From Kitasatospora sp. A2-31 (GTDB lineage Bacteria > Actinomycetota > Actinomycetes > Streptomycetales > Streptomycetaceae), in the NCBI RefSeq assembly GCF_022288725.1, contig NZ_JAKNTA010000005.1:223658-287657 (forward strand): a stretch of DNA of 64,000 nt, given 5' to 3'. Within the stretch, counting starts at the first letter, position 1. Every line of letters starts with the position of its first letter. A program made the position numbers and the translations under genes. Below the pieces are notes generated by a model. It worked only from the letters and a program-made list of their open reading frames with translations, made no database searches and was not told the origin of the DNA. Shown piece by piece: positions 1 to 8,482 of the stretch.

Positions 1-2
1 TC

Positions 3-308
3 GAATTCTTGGACTCTGATATCGGAATCCCGGAAGGTCTTGGCCCCTTCTATCTACCGGAAGATGGCGACGTCGCGTACGTGTCCGAGGGCGTGTTCGG
101 TGGGGCGCAGGTGGAATCGGTCTTCCTGGATGACGAGGGCGACATTCAGGCGTTCAGTGGAGAGGGAGAGGGACCCGAGCCCAGGCTGGTCCATTACTCG
201 CACATCGCTCAAGCGAATCCCCACCTGGCCGGACTCCCGAGGATGCCTCTGGAGCATTGGGCGGTATGGGATGCAGGGAAGAACCTGTGGCGGGTCATGC
301 CGGCATAG
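3..308 (+). CDS. hypothetical protein, C-terminal part
   Basis: The reading frame is already open at the left edge, so the gene probably starts outside the window. The only in-window start candidate is a TTG at position 9, with no convincing ribosome binding site. The visible ~100 residues are acidic and rich in Gly and aromatic residues and end HWAVWDAGKNLWRVMPA. There is no signal peptide, membrane segment or motif that I recognise. A strong hairpin follows 73 bases after the stop, which supports this being the end of a real transcription unit. The function is unknown. Confidence 0.55.
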   Translation, partial: EFLDSDIGIPEGLGPFYLPEDGDVAYVSEGVFGGAQVESVFLDDEGDIQAFSGEGEGPEPRLVHYSHIAQANPHLAGLPRMPLEHWAVWDAGKNLWRVMPA

Positions 309-380
309 CGGGGTCCAGTCACGGCCGAGGCTTGGTCGATTACCCCATCGGCGCTTCGGCAACGGTGATGCGGGCCGAGC

Positions 381-416
381 CGGGGGCGATCCCAGAGCTC
401 TCCGGGATCGCCCCCG
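381..416. terminator. rho-independent-type hairpin between convergent genes
   Basis: A perfect 13-bp stem (left arm 381-393, right arm 404-416) with a 10-base loop lies between the rightward hypothetical gene and the leftward SDR gene. It can serve both strands. No U-run follows, which is usual for terminators in high-GC actinobacteria. Confidence 0.7.
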
Positions 417-511
417 TCACCTTCGGCGACGTCGACGGCTGGTGTCATCAAGGGGGTGCCGACTGCAAATCCCCTGATCAGGCCGTCTGCTGACCGACCA
501 CTTGAGGCCTA

Positions 512-1273
512 TCACACCAGGCGCCCACCCCCGTCCACGTGGAGGACCGTGCCGGTGACGAAGGGGCTGGTCATGGCGAAGTGGGTGGCGTGGACGAGGT
601 CGGCGGGGGTGCCGATGCGGCGGGCCGGGTTGCGGTCGGCGACGGAGCGGAGGAACGGGTCCTTGTCGGCGCCGAGGCGGTCCCAGGCGCCGCTGTCGAC
701 GATGCCGGGGGAGACGGCGTTCACGCGGACCGGGGCGATCTCGACGGCGAGTGCCTGGACGAGGAACGCCAGGGCGCCGTTGGTGGTCGCCATCACGGTG
801 CGGGCCGGGGCCGGGCGCCAGGCGGCCACGCCGGAGAAGAAGGTGAACGACGCGCCCTCGGGGGTGTCGGTCGCGGCCTGGGCGGCGAGGTGCTTGGCGA
901 GCAGCAGCGGGCCGTAGACCTTGGCGGCGAACGCGCGGTGGACGTCGGCGAGGTCGAGCTCGGCGAGCGGGCCGTTGGCGGGCATGGCGGCCGTGGAGAC
1001 CAGGTGGTGGAAGCGGCCGGTGGCCGTGGCGAGGGCGGCGATCGACGTCTCGTCGGCGAGGTCCACCGGTACCACCTCGGCCTTGCCGGACAGCTCGCCG
1101 GCCGTCCACTCCAGCTTGCGCGGGTCGGGGCCGGCCAGGACGAGTTCGGCGCCGGCCTCGGACGCGGCGCGGGCGAGGGCGCGGCCGGTGTTAGACCCGG
1201 CGCCGACGACGACGACACGGCGACCGTCGAGGGGGAGGGCGGAGGACTGGGGCGTGGGGAGTGCAGTGGTCAT
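512..1273 (-). CDS. SDR family oxidoreductase
   Basis: A 253-residue short-chain dehydrogenase/reductase, probably a cytoplasmic NAD(P)-dependent alcohol/ketone oxidoreductase of unknown substrate. The N-terminus carries a Rossmann loop of the form VVVGAGSNTGRA, a GxxxGxG variant in which the middle Gly is replaced by Asn-Thr. The C-terminal end has the usual VNAVSPGIVDSGAW and TGTVLHVDGGGRLV motifs. The usual catalytic YxxxK is not evident; the expected position reads ARTVMATTNGALAFLV, so catalysis may be atypical. I chose the ATG at 1273 (MTTALPTPQ). The longer frame upstream runs antisense through the LysR gene. It is divergent from that LysR regulator, a classical regulator-target arrangement. 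Confidence 0.88.
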   Translation of the reverse strand: MTTALPTPQSSALPLDGRRVVVVGAGSNTGRALARAASEAGAELVLAGPDPRKLEWTAGELSGKAEVVPVDLADETSIAALATATGRFHHLVSTAAMPANGPLAELDLADVHRAFAAKVYGPLLLAKHLAAQAATDTPEGASFTFFSGVAAWRPAPARTVMATTNGALAFLVQALAVEIAPVRVNAVSPGIVDSGAWDRLGADKDPFLRSVADRNPARRIGTPADLVHATHFAMTSPFVTGTVLHVDGGGRLV

Positions 1274-1328
1274 GGGCTCAACCCTGCGTCGACCAGCCGT
1301 GATGCGTCCAAGGCTTGTTTTCACCCCT

Positions 1329-1343
1329 AGCCATAAACTGGCT
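1329..1343. promoter_or_regulatory. inverted repeat, probable LysR operator
   Basis: AGCCATAAACTGGCT is a perfect 5-bp inverted repeat with a 5-base AT-rich spacer. It lies in the 72-bp space between the divergent SDR and LysR genes and ends 2 bases before the LysR start codon. This size and position fit a LysR-type binding site for autoregulation and activation of the divergent gene. That assignment is inferred from context. Confidence 0.6.
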
Positions 1344-1345
1344 GC

Positions 1346-2263
1346 ATGACCACGCTCCGACAGCTCGAGTACCTGGTGGCCGTCGTCGACACCGGCTCGT
1401 TCACCCGCGCCGCCGAGCTGCTGCACGTCACCCAGCCGGCGCTCTCGCACCAGGTCCGCGCGCTGGAGAAGGCCGTCGGCGGCACGCTGCTGGAGCGCCT
1501 GCCGCGGGCCGTGCGGCTGACGCCGATGGGGCGCGCCGTGCTCCCGCACGCCCGAGCGGCGCTCGCCGATGCCGAACGGCTGCGGGCCGCCGCCCGCCTG
1601 ACGGCCGGGCTGGACGGCGGTGAGCTGGAGCTGGCCACGGTGTACTCGGTCGGGCTCGGCATCCTTCCGCCGGTCCTGCGGGCGTGGCGGCGGGACCATC
1701 CGGGGGTGCGGATCCGGTTGCGCGAGTTCGCGCACAACGACGAGCTGCGCGCGGCGATGGCGGCCGGTCAGGCCGACGTCGCGGTCGGGACGACGCCGCC
1801 GGACTGGGAGGGGCCGATCAGGGAGCTCGGGGTCGAGGAGTTCGTGCTCGCGCTTCCCGCGGGGGAGGGGCACGGGAACGACCGTCGGTTCGTCCCGCTG
1901 GCCGACCTCGCGGACCGCGACTGGGTGCACTACGCGCCCGGCAACGGCCTCGCCGACCTGGTGGACAGGGCCTGTGCGGAGGCGGGGTTCCGCCCGCGCG
2001 CCGCCGTGCGGACCGAGCAGACGGCTGCCGCGCCGCTGCTCGCGGCCGCCGGGCTGGGGCCGGCGCTGGTGCCGGCCAACATCGTGCCGGTGGGGTTCGA
2101 CGGGGTGGTCCGGCGCCCCGAGCCACCCGTGCGGCGCCCGCTGGTGGCGTACACCCGCACCCGGCCGGACCCGCTGACGGCGGCCTTCGTCGAGCTGTTG
2201 GCCCGGCAAGCGTGTCTGCTGCCGCCGCACGTCGCGGAGTTGATCGCGGCGGGTGCGGCGTGA
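1346..2263 (+). CDS. LysR family transcriptional regulator
   Basis: A 305-residue DNA-binding regulator of normal LysR length. The N-terminal winged helix-turn-helix (about residues 1-60) reads LRQLEYLVAVVDTGSFTRAAELLHVTQPALSHQVRALE, nearly the family consensus. It is followed by the periplasmic-binding-like co-inducer domain (about 90-290, starting LELATVYSVGLGILPPVLRAW). It is transcribed divergently from the SDR gene across a short intergenic region that contains an inverted repeat, so it probably controls that gene and itself. The effector is unknown. Confidence 0.93.
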   Translation: MTTLRQLEYLVAVVDTGSFTRAAELLHVTQPALSHQVRALEKAVGGTLLERLPRAVRLTPMGRAVLPHARAALADAERLRAAARLTAGLDGGELELATVYSVGLGILPPVLRAWRRDHPGVRIRLREFAHNDELRAAMAAGQADVAVGTTPPDWEGPIRELGVEEFVLALPAGEGHGNDRRFVPLADLADRDWVHYAPGNGLADLVDRACAEAGFRPRAAVRTEQTAAAPLLAAAGLGPALVPANIVPVGFDGVVRRPEPPVRRPLVAYTRTRPDPLTAAFVELLARQACLLPPHVAELIAAGAA

Positions 2264-2372
2264 GTAACCGGCGCGACCTGAGCGCCGGCGTGCAGTGAGT
2301 GAGGCCGTGAGTGCCCGGCGCACGATGAGTCGGGTGCGCCCCGGGAACCGGATCGGGCGGATTCTCGTGATC

Positions 2373-2388
2373 TCTACAGTGCTGTAGA
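2373..2388. promoter_or_regulatory. palindrome upstream of the TerD gene
   Basis: TCTACAGTGCTGTAGA has two 7-bp arms around a TG centre, 34 bases upstream of the terD-like start. It contains a TACA-N4-TGTA core, the kind of short dyad bound by small dimeric repressors. The regulator is unknown and no candidate gene is adjacent. Confidence 0.5.
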
Positions 2389-2421
2389 TTCTCCGCCAGG
2401 AGAGCGACAGAGGAGGGCATC

Positions 2422-2997
2422 GTGGGAGTTTCGCTGGCCAAGGGTGGGAACGTCTCGCTGACCAAGGAGGCGCCGGGGCTGACCGCCGTCATCGTCGGGC
2501 TCGGTTGGGACGTGCGCACCACCACGGGTGCCGACTACGACCTCGACGCGAGCGCGCTGCTCTGCACCGCGCTCGGCAAGGTGGTGTCGGACCAGCACTT
2601 CGTCTTCTTCAACAACCTGCGCAGCCCCGAGGGTTCGGTCGAGCACAGCGGCGACAACCTGACGGGTGGCGGCGACGGCGACGACGAGCAGATCAAGGTC
2701 GACCTCGCCGCCGTGCCGACCGAGGTGGCCAAGGTGGTCTTCCCGGTGTCGATCTACGACGCCGACGCCCGGCTGCAGAACTTCGGCCAGGTCCGCAACG
2801 CCTTCATCCGGGTCGTCAACCAGGCCAACGGCCAGGAGATCGCCCGGTACGACCTCACCGAGGACGCCTCGACCGAGACCGCGATGGTCTTCGGCGAGCT
2901 CTACCGCAACGGCGCCGAGTGGAAGTTCCGCGCCATCGGCCAGGGTTACGCCTCCGGCCTGCGCGGCATCGCCACCGACTACGGCGTGAACGTCTGA
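2422..2997 (+). CDS. TerD family protein
   Basis: A 191-residue cytoplasmic protein of the TerD/CABP1 family, a calcium-binding family linked to tellurite and stress responses and to cell differentiation in streptomycetes. The start is GTG at 2422, 5 bases after an ideal AGGAGG. The family pattern is visible: MGVSLAKGGNVSLTK, VGLGWDVRTTTGADYDLDASA, and the acidic Ca-binding stretch GDGDDEQIKVDL, followed by YDADARLQNFGQVRNAFIRVVN. It stands alone rather than in a ter operon, which is common for actinobacterial paralogues. Confidence 0.93.
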   Translation: MGVSLAKGGNVSLTKEAPGLTAVIVGLGWDVRTTTGADYDLDASALLCTALGKVVSDQHFVFFNNLRSPEGSVEHSGDNLTGGGDGDDEQIKVDLAAVPTEVAKVVFPVSIYDADARLQNFGQVRNAFIRVVNQANGQEIARYDLTEDASTETAMVFGELYRNGAEWKFRAIGQGYASGLRGIATDYGVNV

Positions 2998-3013
2998 GGT
3001 TCGGGGCGGCGGC

Positions 3014-4309
3014 TCACGGGGCCTGACGTCCGGTCGGCGGCTGCGCGAGTGCGTGGCCGCCGAACACGCCTCCGCCGCCGAGCTGCCGGTGCCACCAGTC
3101 GACCATGGCGGGCCCGTCCATCACCGCCCAGTCCGGCGCCTCGGTGACCTGCGCCCGCCCGAGCCGCCGGCCCAGCTCGACCGTCTCGCGCCCGACCGGC
3201 CCGCGGTCGCGCTCGTACGCGCAGAGCAGTTCCGTCCACGAGTCGGCGGACCGCCAGGCCTCCTCGAAGGCCCAGGCGTCCTGCAGCGCCTTGACCACGC
3301 CGCTGGTGTTGTGCGGGCGGACCACGCTGGCCGCGTCCCCGGCCAGCAGCAGCCGGCCGGCGGTGCGGCGTGGGACGTCCAGGTCGTAGACCGGTTGGAT
3401 GAAGGTCCGTTCGCGCGGGGTGAGGGCGACCACGGCGGCCCAGTAGGGCGGCAGGTGCCGCTCCGCCAGGGCGGCCAGCTCTGCGAACCGCGCGCCGCTG
3501 AGGGTGCCGGCCGGCACGCTGGTCGGGCCGTCCAGCGGCAGCCAGGCGGGGGTGGGGGCGTAGAAGACCCAGTTGACCTGGGTGGAGCCGGGCTCCAGGC
3601 CCGGAATGCGGTAGAGCACCACCTGGCCGCCGGGATAGCAGACGGTGATGATCTCGTCCGCCGGCCAGGGCGCGGCGCCGTCGGGCAGGTCGTCCAGTAA
3701 CCGGGCGTCGAAGCTGCCGCGCCAGCAGACGTAGCCGGCGTACGCGGGCCGGGCCGCCGGGTCGGCGGCCTTCGGGCAGAGCGCCTCGCGCACCAGGGAG
3801 CGGTAGCCGTCCGCGCCGACCACCAGGTCGTACGCCTCCCGCCCGCCGGCCGCCGTCTCCACCCGGGCGGGTTCGCCGCCGTCCTCCACCGCCGTGGCGT
3901 CGACGGCGGTGACCGCCTCGCCGAGCCGGAACTCCGCGGCGTCCGGGGCGCGTTCGCGCAGGGCCTGCCAGAGCACGCCCCAGTGGTAGGAGCGGAAGCC
4001 GAGGTCCTGGACCCAGAGCACCCGCCCGCGCGGGTCGGTGGTGCCGGCTCCGTCGGCGGGAGCCGCCTCGCGGGTGAGCCAGCGACGCAGGACGAGGCGG
4101 TGGTGGCGGATGCCGTCGTCCAGGTGGCCGGCCCGGACCAGCTCCTCGTACCGGGGGTCCAGGACGCAGAGCCCGACGCCGCGGTCCTCCAGCCGGCCGG
4201 GGCTGCGCTCCAGCACCACGACCTGCTCCGCACCTCCCCGGACGGCCGCCCGCGCGAACGCGCACCCGGCGATGCTGCCGCCGACCACGGCTATGGATCC
4301 ACCTCGCAC
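3014..4309 (-). CDS. FAD-dependent monooxygenase (PHBH-type)
   Basis: A 431-residue flavoprotein of the p-hydroxybenzoate-hydroxylase superfamily, most like 2,6-dihydroxypyridine 3-monooxygenase and related enzymes. It has an N-terminal dinucleotide-binding motif (AVVGGSIAGCAFA, about residues 7-19), a central DG-type motif (YDLVVGADGYRSLVRE), and the C-terminal GD motif GRLLLAGDAASVVRPHNTSG. It would use NAD(P)H and O2 to hydroxylate an aromatic or heteroaromatic ring. It is convergent with terD and divergent from the FadH-like oxidoreductase, suggesting a shared degradation role. The substrate cannot be read from the sequence. Confidence 0.85.
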   Translation of the reverse strand: MRGGSIAVVGGSIAGCAFARAAVRGGAEQVVVLERSPGRLEDRGVGLCVLDPRYEELVRAGHLDDGIRHHRLVLRRWLTREAAPADGAGTTDPRGRVLWVQDLGFRSYHWGVLWQALRERAPDAAEFRLGEAVTAVDATAVEDGGEPARVETAAGGREAYDLVVGADGYRSLVREALCPKAADPAARPAYAGYVCWRGSFDARLLDDLPDGAAPWPADEIITVCYPGGQVVLYRIPGLEPGSTQVNWVFYAPTPAWLPLDGPTSVPAGTLSGARFAELAALAERHLPPYWAAVVALTPRERTFIQPVYDLDVPRRTAGRLLLAGDAASVVRPHNTSGVVKALQDAWAFEEAWRSADSWTELLCAYERDRGPVGRETVELGRRLGRAQVTEAPDWAVMDGPAMVDWWHRQLGGGGVFGGHALAQPPTGRQAP

Positions 4310-4452
4310 GGGCTGCCCCTTCCGCGACGCCTGCGGGGCCGCTCTGCCCCGCTGCCACCTCCGACCCTAACGAACTGTGAGGGACCGACTCCAGGGTGTC
4401 GACAAGATTCGGCCACGAAGCGGTCCGGTTCTGGCGGGCGGGTACCCCCTTG

Positions 4453-4466
4453 TGCAACTGGTTGCA
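4453..4466. promoter_or_regulatory. inverted repeat in a divergent promoter region
   Basis: TGCAACTGGTTGCA is a perfect 6-bp inverted repeat with a 2-base centre, between the divergent monooxygenase (start 4309) and the FadH-like gene (start 4599). It is a candidate operator, perhaps for the PadR regulator encoded after the FadH-like gene. The regulator assignment is inferred. Confidence 0.45.
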
Positions 4467-4598
4467 TAGGGGTCGGCGCGTCCCCTACCGTTGGGTAACC
4501 ACGCCCACCACCACCGCCCACTGCCCGGCGCGCGGCCCGCGCCCGCGCCGCCGGACCCCCGGACCGCCCACGTTCAGCCGGACACCCAGGAGACGCCG

Positions 4599-6638
4599 AT
4601 GCCCAGCACCCCGCCCCCGCCCTACCCCCACCTGCTGAGCCCGCTCGACCTCGGCTTCACCACCCTCCCCAACCGGGTGATCATGGGGTCGATGCACGTC
4701 GGCCTGGAGGAGGCCCCCGACGGCTTCGAGCGGATGGCCGCCTTCTACGCCGAGCGCGCCCGCGGCGGCGTCGGCCTGATCGTCACCGGAGGCATCGCCC
4801 CCAACGAGGCGGGCCGCCCCTGGGGCGGCGGCGCCATGCTCACCACCGAGGCCGAGGCCGACCGGCACCGCCTGGTCACCGACGCCGTCCACGCCGAAGG
4901 CGGCCGGATCGCACTGCAGATCCTGCACTTCGGCCGCTACGCCTACCACCCGGACCTGGTCGCCCCCAGCGCCCTCCAGGCCCCGATCAGTCCGTTCGTG
5001 CCGAACGAGCTCACCGCCGAGCAGGTCGAGCAGACCGTCGAGGACTTCGCCCGCTGCGCCGCCCTCGCCCGGCGGGCGGGCTACGACGGCGTCGAGATCA
5101 TGGGCTCCGAGGGCTACCTGATCAACGAGTTCATCGCGGCCGCCACCAACCGGCGCAAGGACGAGTGGGGCGGCTCGTACGAGAACCGGATGCGCTTCCC
5201 GATCGAGATCGTCCGGCGGGTCCGCGAGCGGGTCGGGCCCGACTTCATCCTGATCTACCGCCTCTCGATGCTCGACCTCGTCCCCGGCGGCTCCACCCTC
5301 GCCGAGGTCGTCGAGCTCGCGCAGGCGGTCGAGGCGGCCGGGGCGACGATCATCAACACCGGCATCGGCTGGCACGAGGCCCGCATCCCCACCATCGCCA
5401 CCTCCGTCCCGCGCGGCGCCTACGCCTGGGTGACCAGGAAGGTGATGGGCTCGGTCGGCGTCCCGCTGGTCGCCGTCAACCGCATCAACACCCCGGAGAT
5501 CGCCGAGCAGCTGCTCGCCGACGGCTGCGCGGACCTGGTCTCGCTGGCCCGGCCGCTGCTGGCCGACCCGGACTTCGTCGCCAAGGCGGGCGCCGACCGC
5601 GCCGACGCCATCAACACCTGCATCGGCTGCAACCAGGCCTGCCTGGACCACACCTTCAGCGGGCAGATCACCTCCTGCCTGGTCAACCCGCGCGCCTGCC
5701 ACGAGACCGAACTCGTCCTCGCGCCGACCAGGCTGCGCAAGCGGATCGGAGTCGTCGGCGCCGGCCCGGCGGGCCTCGCCTTCGCCGTCTCGGCCGCCGA
5801 GCGCGGCCACGCCGTCACGCTGTTCGACGCCGCCGACACCATCGGCGGTCAGCTGAACGTCGCCCGGCGCATCCCCGGCAAGGAGGAGTTCGACGAGACC
5901 CTCCGCTACTTCCGCACGCGGCTCGCCGAGTCGGACGTCGAGCTGCGGCTCGGCGCGCCGGTGGACGCCGAGCAGCTCGCCGCCGAGGGGTTCGACGAGA
6001 TCGTCCTCGCCACCGGCGTGACCCCGAGGACCCCGACCGACATCCCGGGCATCGACCACCCCAAGGTCGTCGGCTACCTGGACGTGCTGCGCGACGGCGC
6101 GTCGGTCGGCGAGCGGGTGGCCGTCCTCGGCGCGGGCGGCATCGGCTTCGACGTCGCCGAGTACCTCACCGACCAGGGCGACGCCGCCAGCCTCAACCCG
6201 CCGGTCTTCCAGGCCAAGTGGGGCATCGACCCGGAGTACCGCGAGCGCGGCGGCCTCACCCGACCGGTCGCGCCCAAGCCCCCGCGCAGCGTCCACCTCC
6301 TCCAGCGCAAGACCGGCAAGGTCGGGGCCGGGCTCGGCAAGACCACCGGCTGGATCCACCGCACCGAGCTCAAGCACCGCGGCGTCGTGATGGTCCCCGG
6401 CGTGACCTATGACCTGATCGACGACGCCGGCCTGCACATCACCGTCGACGGCGAGCGGCAGCTGCTGCCCGTCGACACGGTCGTGCTCTGCACCGGGCAG
6501 GAGCCTCGGCGTGACCTGGACGCCGCCCTGCGCGAGCGCGGCCTCACGCCGCACCTGATCGGCGGGGCCGACGTGGCGGCGGAGCTGGACGCGAAGCGGG
6601 CGATCAAGCAGGGGACGGAGTTGGCGGCGGCGCTCTGA
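4599..6638 (+). CDS. FadH-like NADH:flavin oxidoreductase
   Basis: A 679-residue enzyme of the 2,4-dienoyl-CoA reductase/trimethylamine dehydrogenase family. The N-terminal Old-Yellow-Enzyme TIM barrel (about residues 1-340) binds FMN. A [4Fe-4S] cysteine cluster follows (CIGCNQAC then CLVNPRAC). The C-terminal FAD/NAD(P) Rossmann part (from about 385) begins RIGVVGAGPAGLAFA. It probably reduces an activated double bond with NAD(P)H. I used the ATG at 4599 after an AGGAG; the longer in-frame extension is Pro/Arg-rich and unlikely. A PadR regulator gene follows after a 260-bp G-rich gap. Confidence 0.9.
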   Translation: MPSTPPPPYPHLLSPLDLGFTTLPNRVIMGSMHVGLEEAPDGFERMAAFYAERARGGVGLIVTGGIAPNEAGRPWGGGAMLTTEAEADRHRLVTDAVHAEGGRIALQILHFGRYAYHPDLVAPSALQAPISPFVPNELTAEQVEQTVEDFARCAALARRAGYDGVEIMGSEGYLINEFIAAATNRRKDEWGGSYENRMRFPIEIVRRVRERVGPDFILIYRLSMLDLVPGGSTLAEVVELAQAVEAAGATIINTGIGWHEARIPTIATSVPRGAYAWVTRKVMGSVGVPLVAVNRINTPEIAEQLLADGCADLVSLARPLLADPDFVAKAGADRADAINTCIGCNQACLDHTFSGQITSCLVNPRACHETELVLAPTRLRKRIGVVGAGPAGLAFAVSAAERGHAVTLFDAADTIGGQLNVARRIPGKEEFDETLRYFRTRLAESDVELRLGAPVDAEQLAAEGFDEIVLATGVTPRTPTDIPGIDHPKVVGYLDVLRDGASVGERVAVLGAGGIGFDVAEYLTDQGDAASLNPPVFQAKWGIDPEYRERGGLTRPVAPKPPRSVHLLQRKTGKVGAGLGKTTGWIHRTELKHRGVVMVPGVTYDLIDDAGLHITVDGERQLLPVDTVVLCTGQEPRRDLDAALRERGLTPHLIGGADVAAELDAKRAIKQGTELAAAL

Positions 6639-6642
6639 CGGC

Positions 6643-6675
6643 GGGGTGGGGTGGGGTGGGGTTGGGGGGTGGGAG
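6643..6675 (+). repeat. G-run repeat, potential G-quadruplex
   Basis: Immediately after the FadH-like stop the top strand has at least five runs of four or more G separated by single T or TT, units of GGGGT. This meets the simple G-quadruplex pattern. No hairpin terminator is seen here, so it may contribute to transcript ending. That role is speculative. Confidence 0.6.
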
Positions 6676-6899
6676 GCGGGGCGGAGGACCGTCGGGCAGG
6701 CCTGGTACGCCGCCCTCGCCCCGGCCCGCGCCCTCGCCCCGGCCCGCGGCTCCCGTCCCCGCGGCCGACTCCCGTCCCCCCCGCCTGCCCGTCCGGCGTG
6801 TCCCCACCGGCCCCCGCGCTCGGCAGAGTGAACCGGCGTGAGCCGGCGCTCAGCGGCGCGCGGGCCGGCGCGCGAGCCGGGACGCCTAGGATCGTCGGC

Positions 6900-7448
6900 A
6901 TGTCGCTGCCGCACGCCATCCTCACCGCCCTGCTGGAGAAGCCGTCCTCGGGGCTGGAGCTGACCCGGCGGTTCGACAAGTCGATCGGCTTCTTCTGGTC
7001 CGCCAGCCACCAGCAGATCTACCGCGAGCTGGGCCGCCTGGAGACCTCCGGTCTGATCCGGGCCCTCCCGCAGTCCGGCCCGGTACGCGGTCAGAAGAAG
7101 GAGTACGAGGTCCTGCCGGCCGGCCGCGCCGAACTCGAACGGTGGACCGCCGGCGGCGACCAGCCCAGGGCCATGCGCGAACCGCTGCTGCTGCGCCTGC
7201 GCGCCGCCGCCGTGGTCGGCACGGCCGGACTCGACGCCGAACTCTCGCGCCATCTGGCCCTGCACCGAGCGCAGTTGGCCGACTACGAGGAGATCGAGCG
7301 GCGCGACTTCCCGCCGGAGCGGGCGGACGCGGAGAACCGCCTGCAGCACGCCGTGCTGCGCGCCGGGATCGGGTTGGAGACCTTCTGGGTGCAGTGGCTC
7401 GCCGAGACCCTGGAGACGCTCCCGGCCGCCCCCGGAGACCCTTCCTGA
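6900..7448 (+). CDS. PadR family transcriptional regulator
   Basis: A 182-residue regulator with an N-terminal PadR winged helix: MSLPHAILTALLEKPSSGLELTRRFDKS, then QQIYRELGRLETSGLI. A helical C-terminal dimerisation domain (about 95-170) resembles the Vir-like C-terminal domain. The ATG at 6900 is preceded by a CTAGGAT-like weak ribosome binding site. It lies downstream of and in the same direction as the FadH-like gene, which is its likely target. PadR proteins usually sense aromatic or lipid-like effectors. Confidence 0.88.
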   Translation: MSLPHAILTALLEKPSSGLELTRRFDKSIGFFWSASHQQIYRELGRLETSGLIRALPQSGPVRGQKKEYEVLPAGRAELERWTAGGDQPRAMREPLLLRLRAAAVVGTAGLDAELSRHLALHRAQLADYEEIERRDFPPERADAENRLQHAVLRAGIGLETFWVQWLAETLETLPAAPGDPS

Positions 7449-7538
7449 CCTGCGGATCCGTCGCTCGGACGGGCGAGCGGGCGGGCCCGGTGGGACACTG
7501 GACGCCTGCCCGTGCCCGACTCCTGATCGGGGGCCCGT

Positions 7539-8330
7539 ATGTCCCACTCGCGGCCTCTCCTCGCCCTCACCGCGGCGGCCGTCGTGACCGTGTCGACCCT
7601 CGGCACCGCGGACGTCGCCTCCGGCTCGCCCCGCCCGCCGGCCGTCACGGTCCAGGCCTCCGGGACCACAACCGTGCAGGCGGCGCAACCGGCGCCGGCC
7701 TCGCAGCTGCCCACGGACGCCCAGTTGAGCACGGCGCTGCTCACGGCGGCCGAACTCGGGCCCGACTTCACCGAGGTCCCGCCCAGCACCGGCTCCTCGC
7801 CGAGCGGCGGCGCCTCCCCGGTCTCCGGCTGCGACGCCCTACGCGCCCTGCTCGCCCGGCAGGGCGCCGAACCGACGCCGCAACAGCCGCACCAGGGGGT
7901 CGAGTTCGAGGGGCCGGGTGGCAACCCGATGGTCACCGAGTCACTCACCGCCGAGGACCCCGCCAAGCTCACCGGCGACTTCGCCACCGTCACCGAGGCC
8001 TTCGCGAACTGCCACAGCCTCACCTTCGACGACGGCACCGGCACCTCCGTGACCTTCACGGTCACCCCGATCACCCTCGGCGAGCGCCACGACGCCCCCG
8101 CCGTCCGCCTCGACGGCACCCTCGCGGGCGTCCAACTCAACGGCTACATCGGCATCGAGCGCTTCGGGCCGACCGCCCTCTCCTACGGATTCTTCCAGCG
8201 GGACTCCGGCTCCTCCCAACTCGCCTCGCTGTACTACCGGGCCGCGGTCGCCAAGGCCGAACGCACCCTCAACGTCCCGGCCGGCAGCGAGACGGCCGGT
8301 ACGACGGCCGGCACGACGGCCACGGTCTGA
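7539..8330 (+). CDS. secreted protein, unknown function
   Basis: 263 residues with an N-terminal Sec-type signal (SRPLLALTAAAVVTVSTLGTADVASG) and no lipobox. The mature part begins with a Thr/Ala/Gln-rich linker. A globular domain follows, with two cysteines (GCDALRALL and FANCHSL) likely to form a disulfide. The layout (ALLTAAELGPDFTEVP ... FANCHSL ... VRLDGTLAGVQLNGYIGIERFG) resembles the PknH-type extracellular sensor fold of actinobacterial surface lipoproteins. A strong hairpin follows the stop. Confidence 0.7.
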   Translation: MSHSRPLLALTAAAVVTVSTLGTADVASGSPRPPAVTVQASGTTTVQAAQPAPASQLPTDAQLSTALLTAAELGPDFTEVPPSTGSSPSGGASPVSGCDALRALLARQGAEPTPQQPHQGVEFEGPGGNPMVTESLTAEDPAKLTGDFATVTEAFANCHSLTFDDGTGTSVTFTVTPITLGERHDAPAVRLDGTLAGVQLNGYIGIERFGPTALSYGFFQRDSGSSQLASLYYRAAVAKAERTLNVPAGSETAGTTAGTTATV

Positions 8331-8336
8331 CCGGGA

Positions 8337-8368
8337 GCCCGCCGGCCCTCCGAAAGGGGCCGGCGGGC
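8337..8368 (+). terminator. hairpin terminator
   Basis: A perfect 12-bp GC-rich stem (8337-8348 with 8357-8368) and an 8-base loop start 7 bases after the stop of the secreted-protein gene. Confidence 0.75.
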
Positions 8369-8482
8369 GTAAGGCCGGCGGGTGGACGATCAAGCGCGCC
8401 TCCCCCTGCCGGACCGGCCGCGCTGGTACCACAGTGCGTGCCGACACACAGGGGGGCCACAGAGACGAGGTAGCGCAGCGCC

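Noticed and set aside
512..2323. 603-residue minus-strand frame running through the LysR gene
   Set aside because: Only the part from 1273 leftward has SDR sequence. The upstream part is Arg/Pro-rich antisense of the LysR gene.
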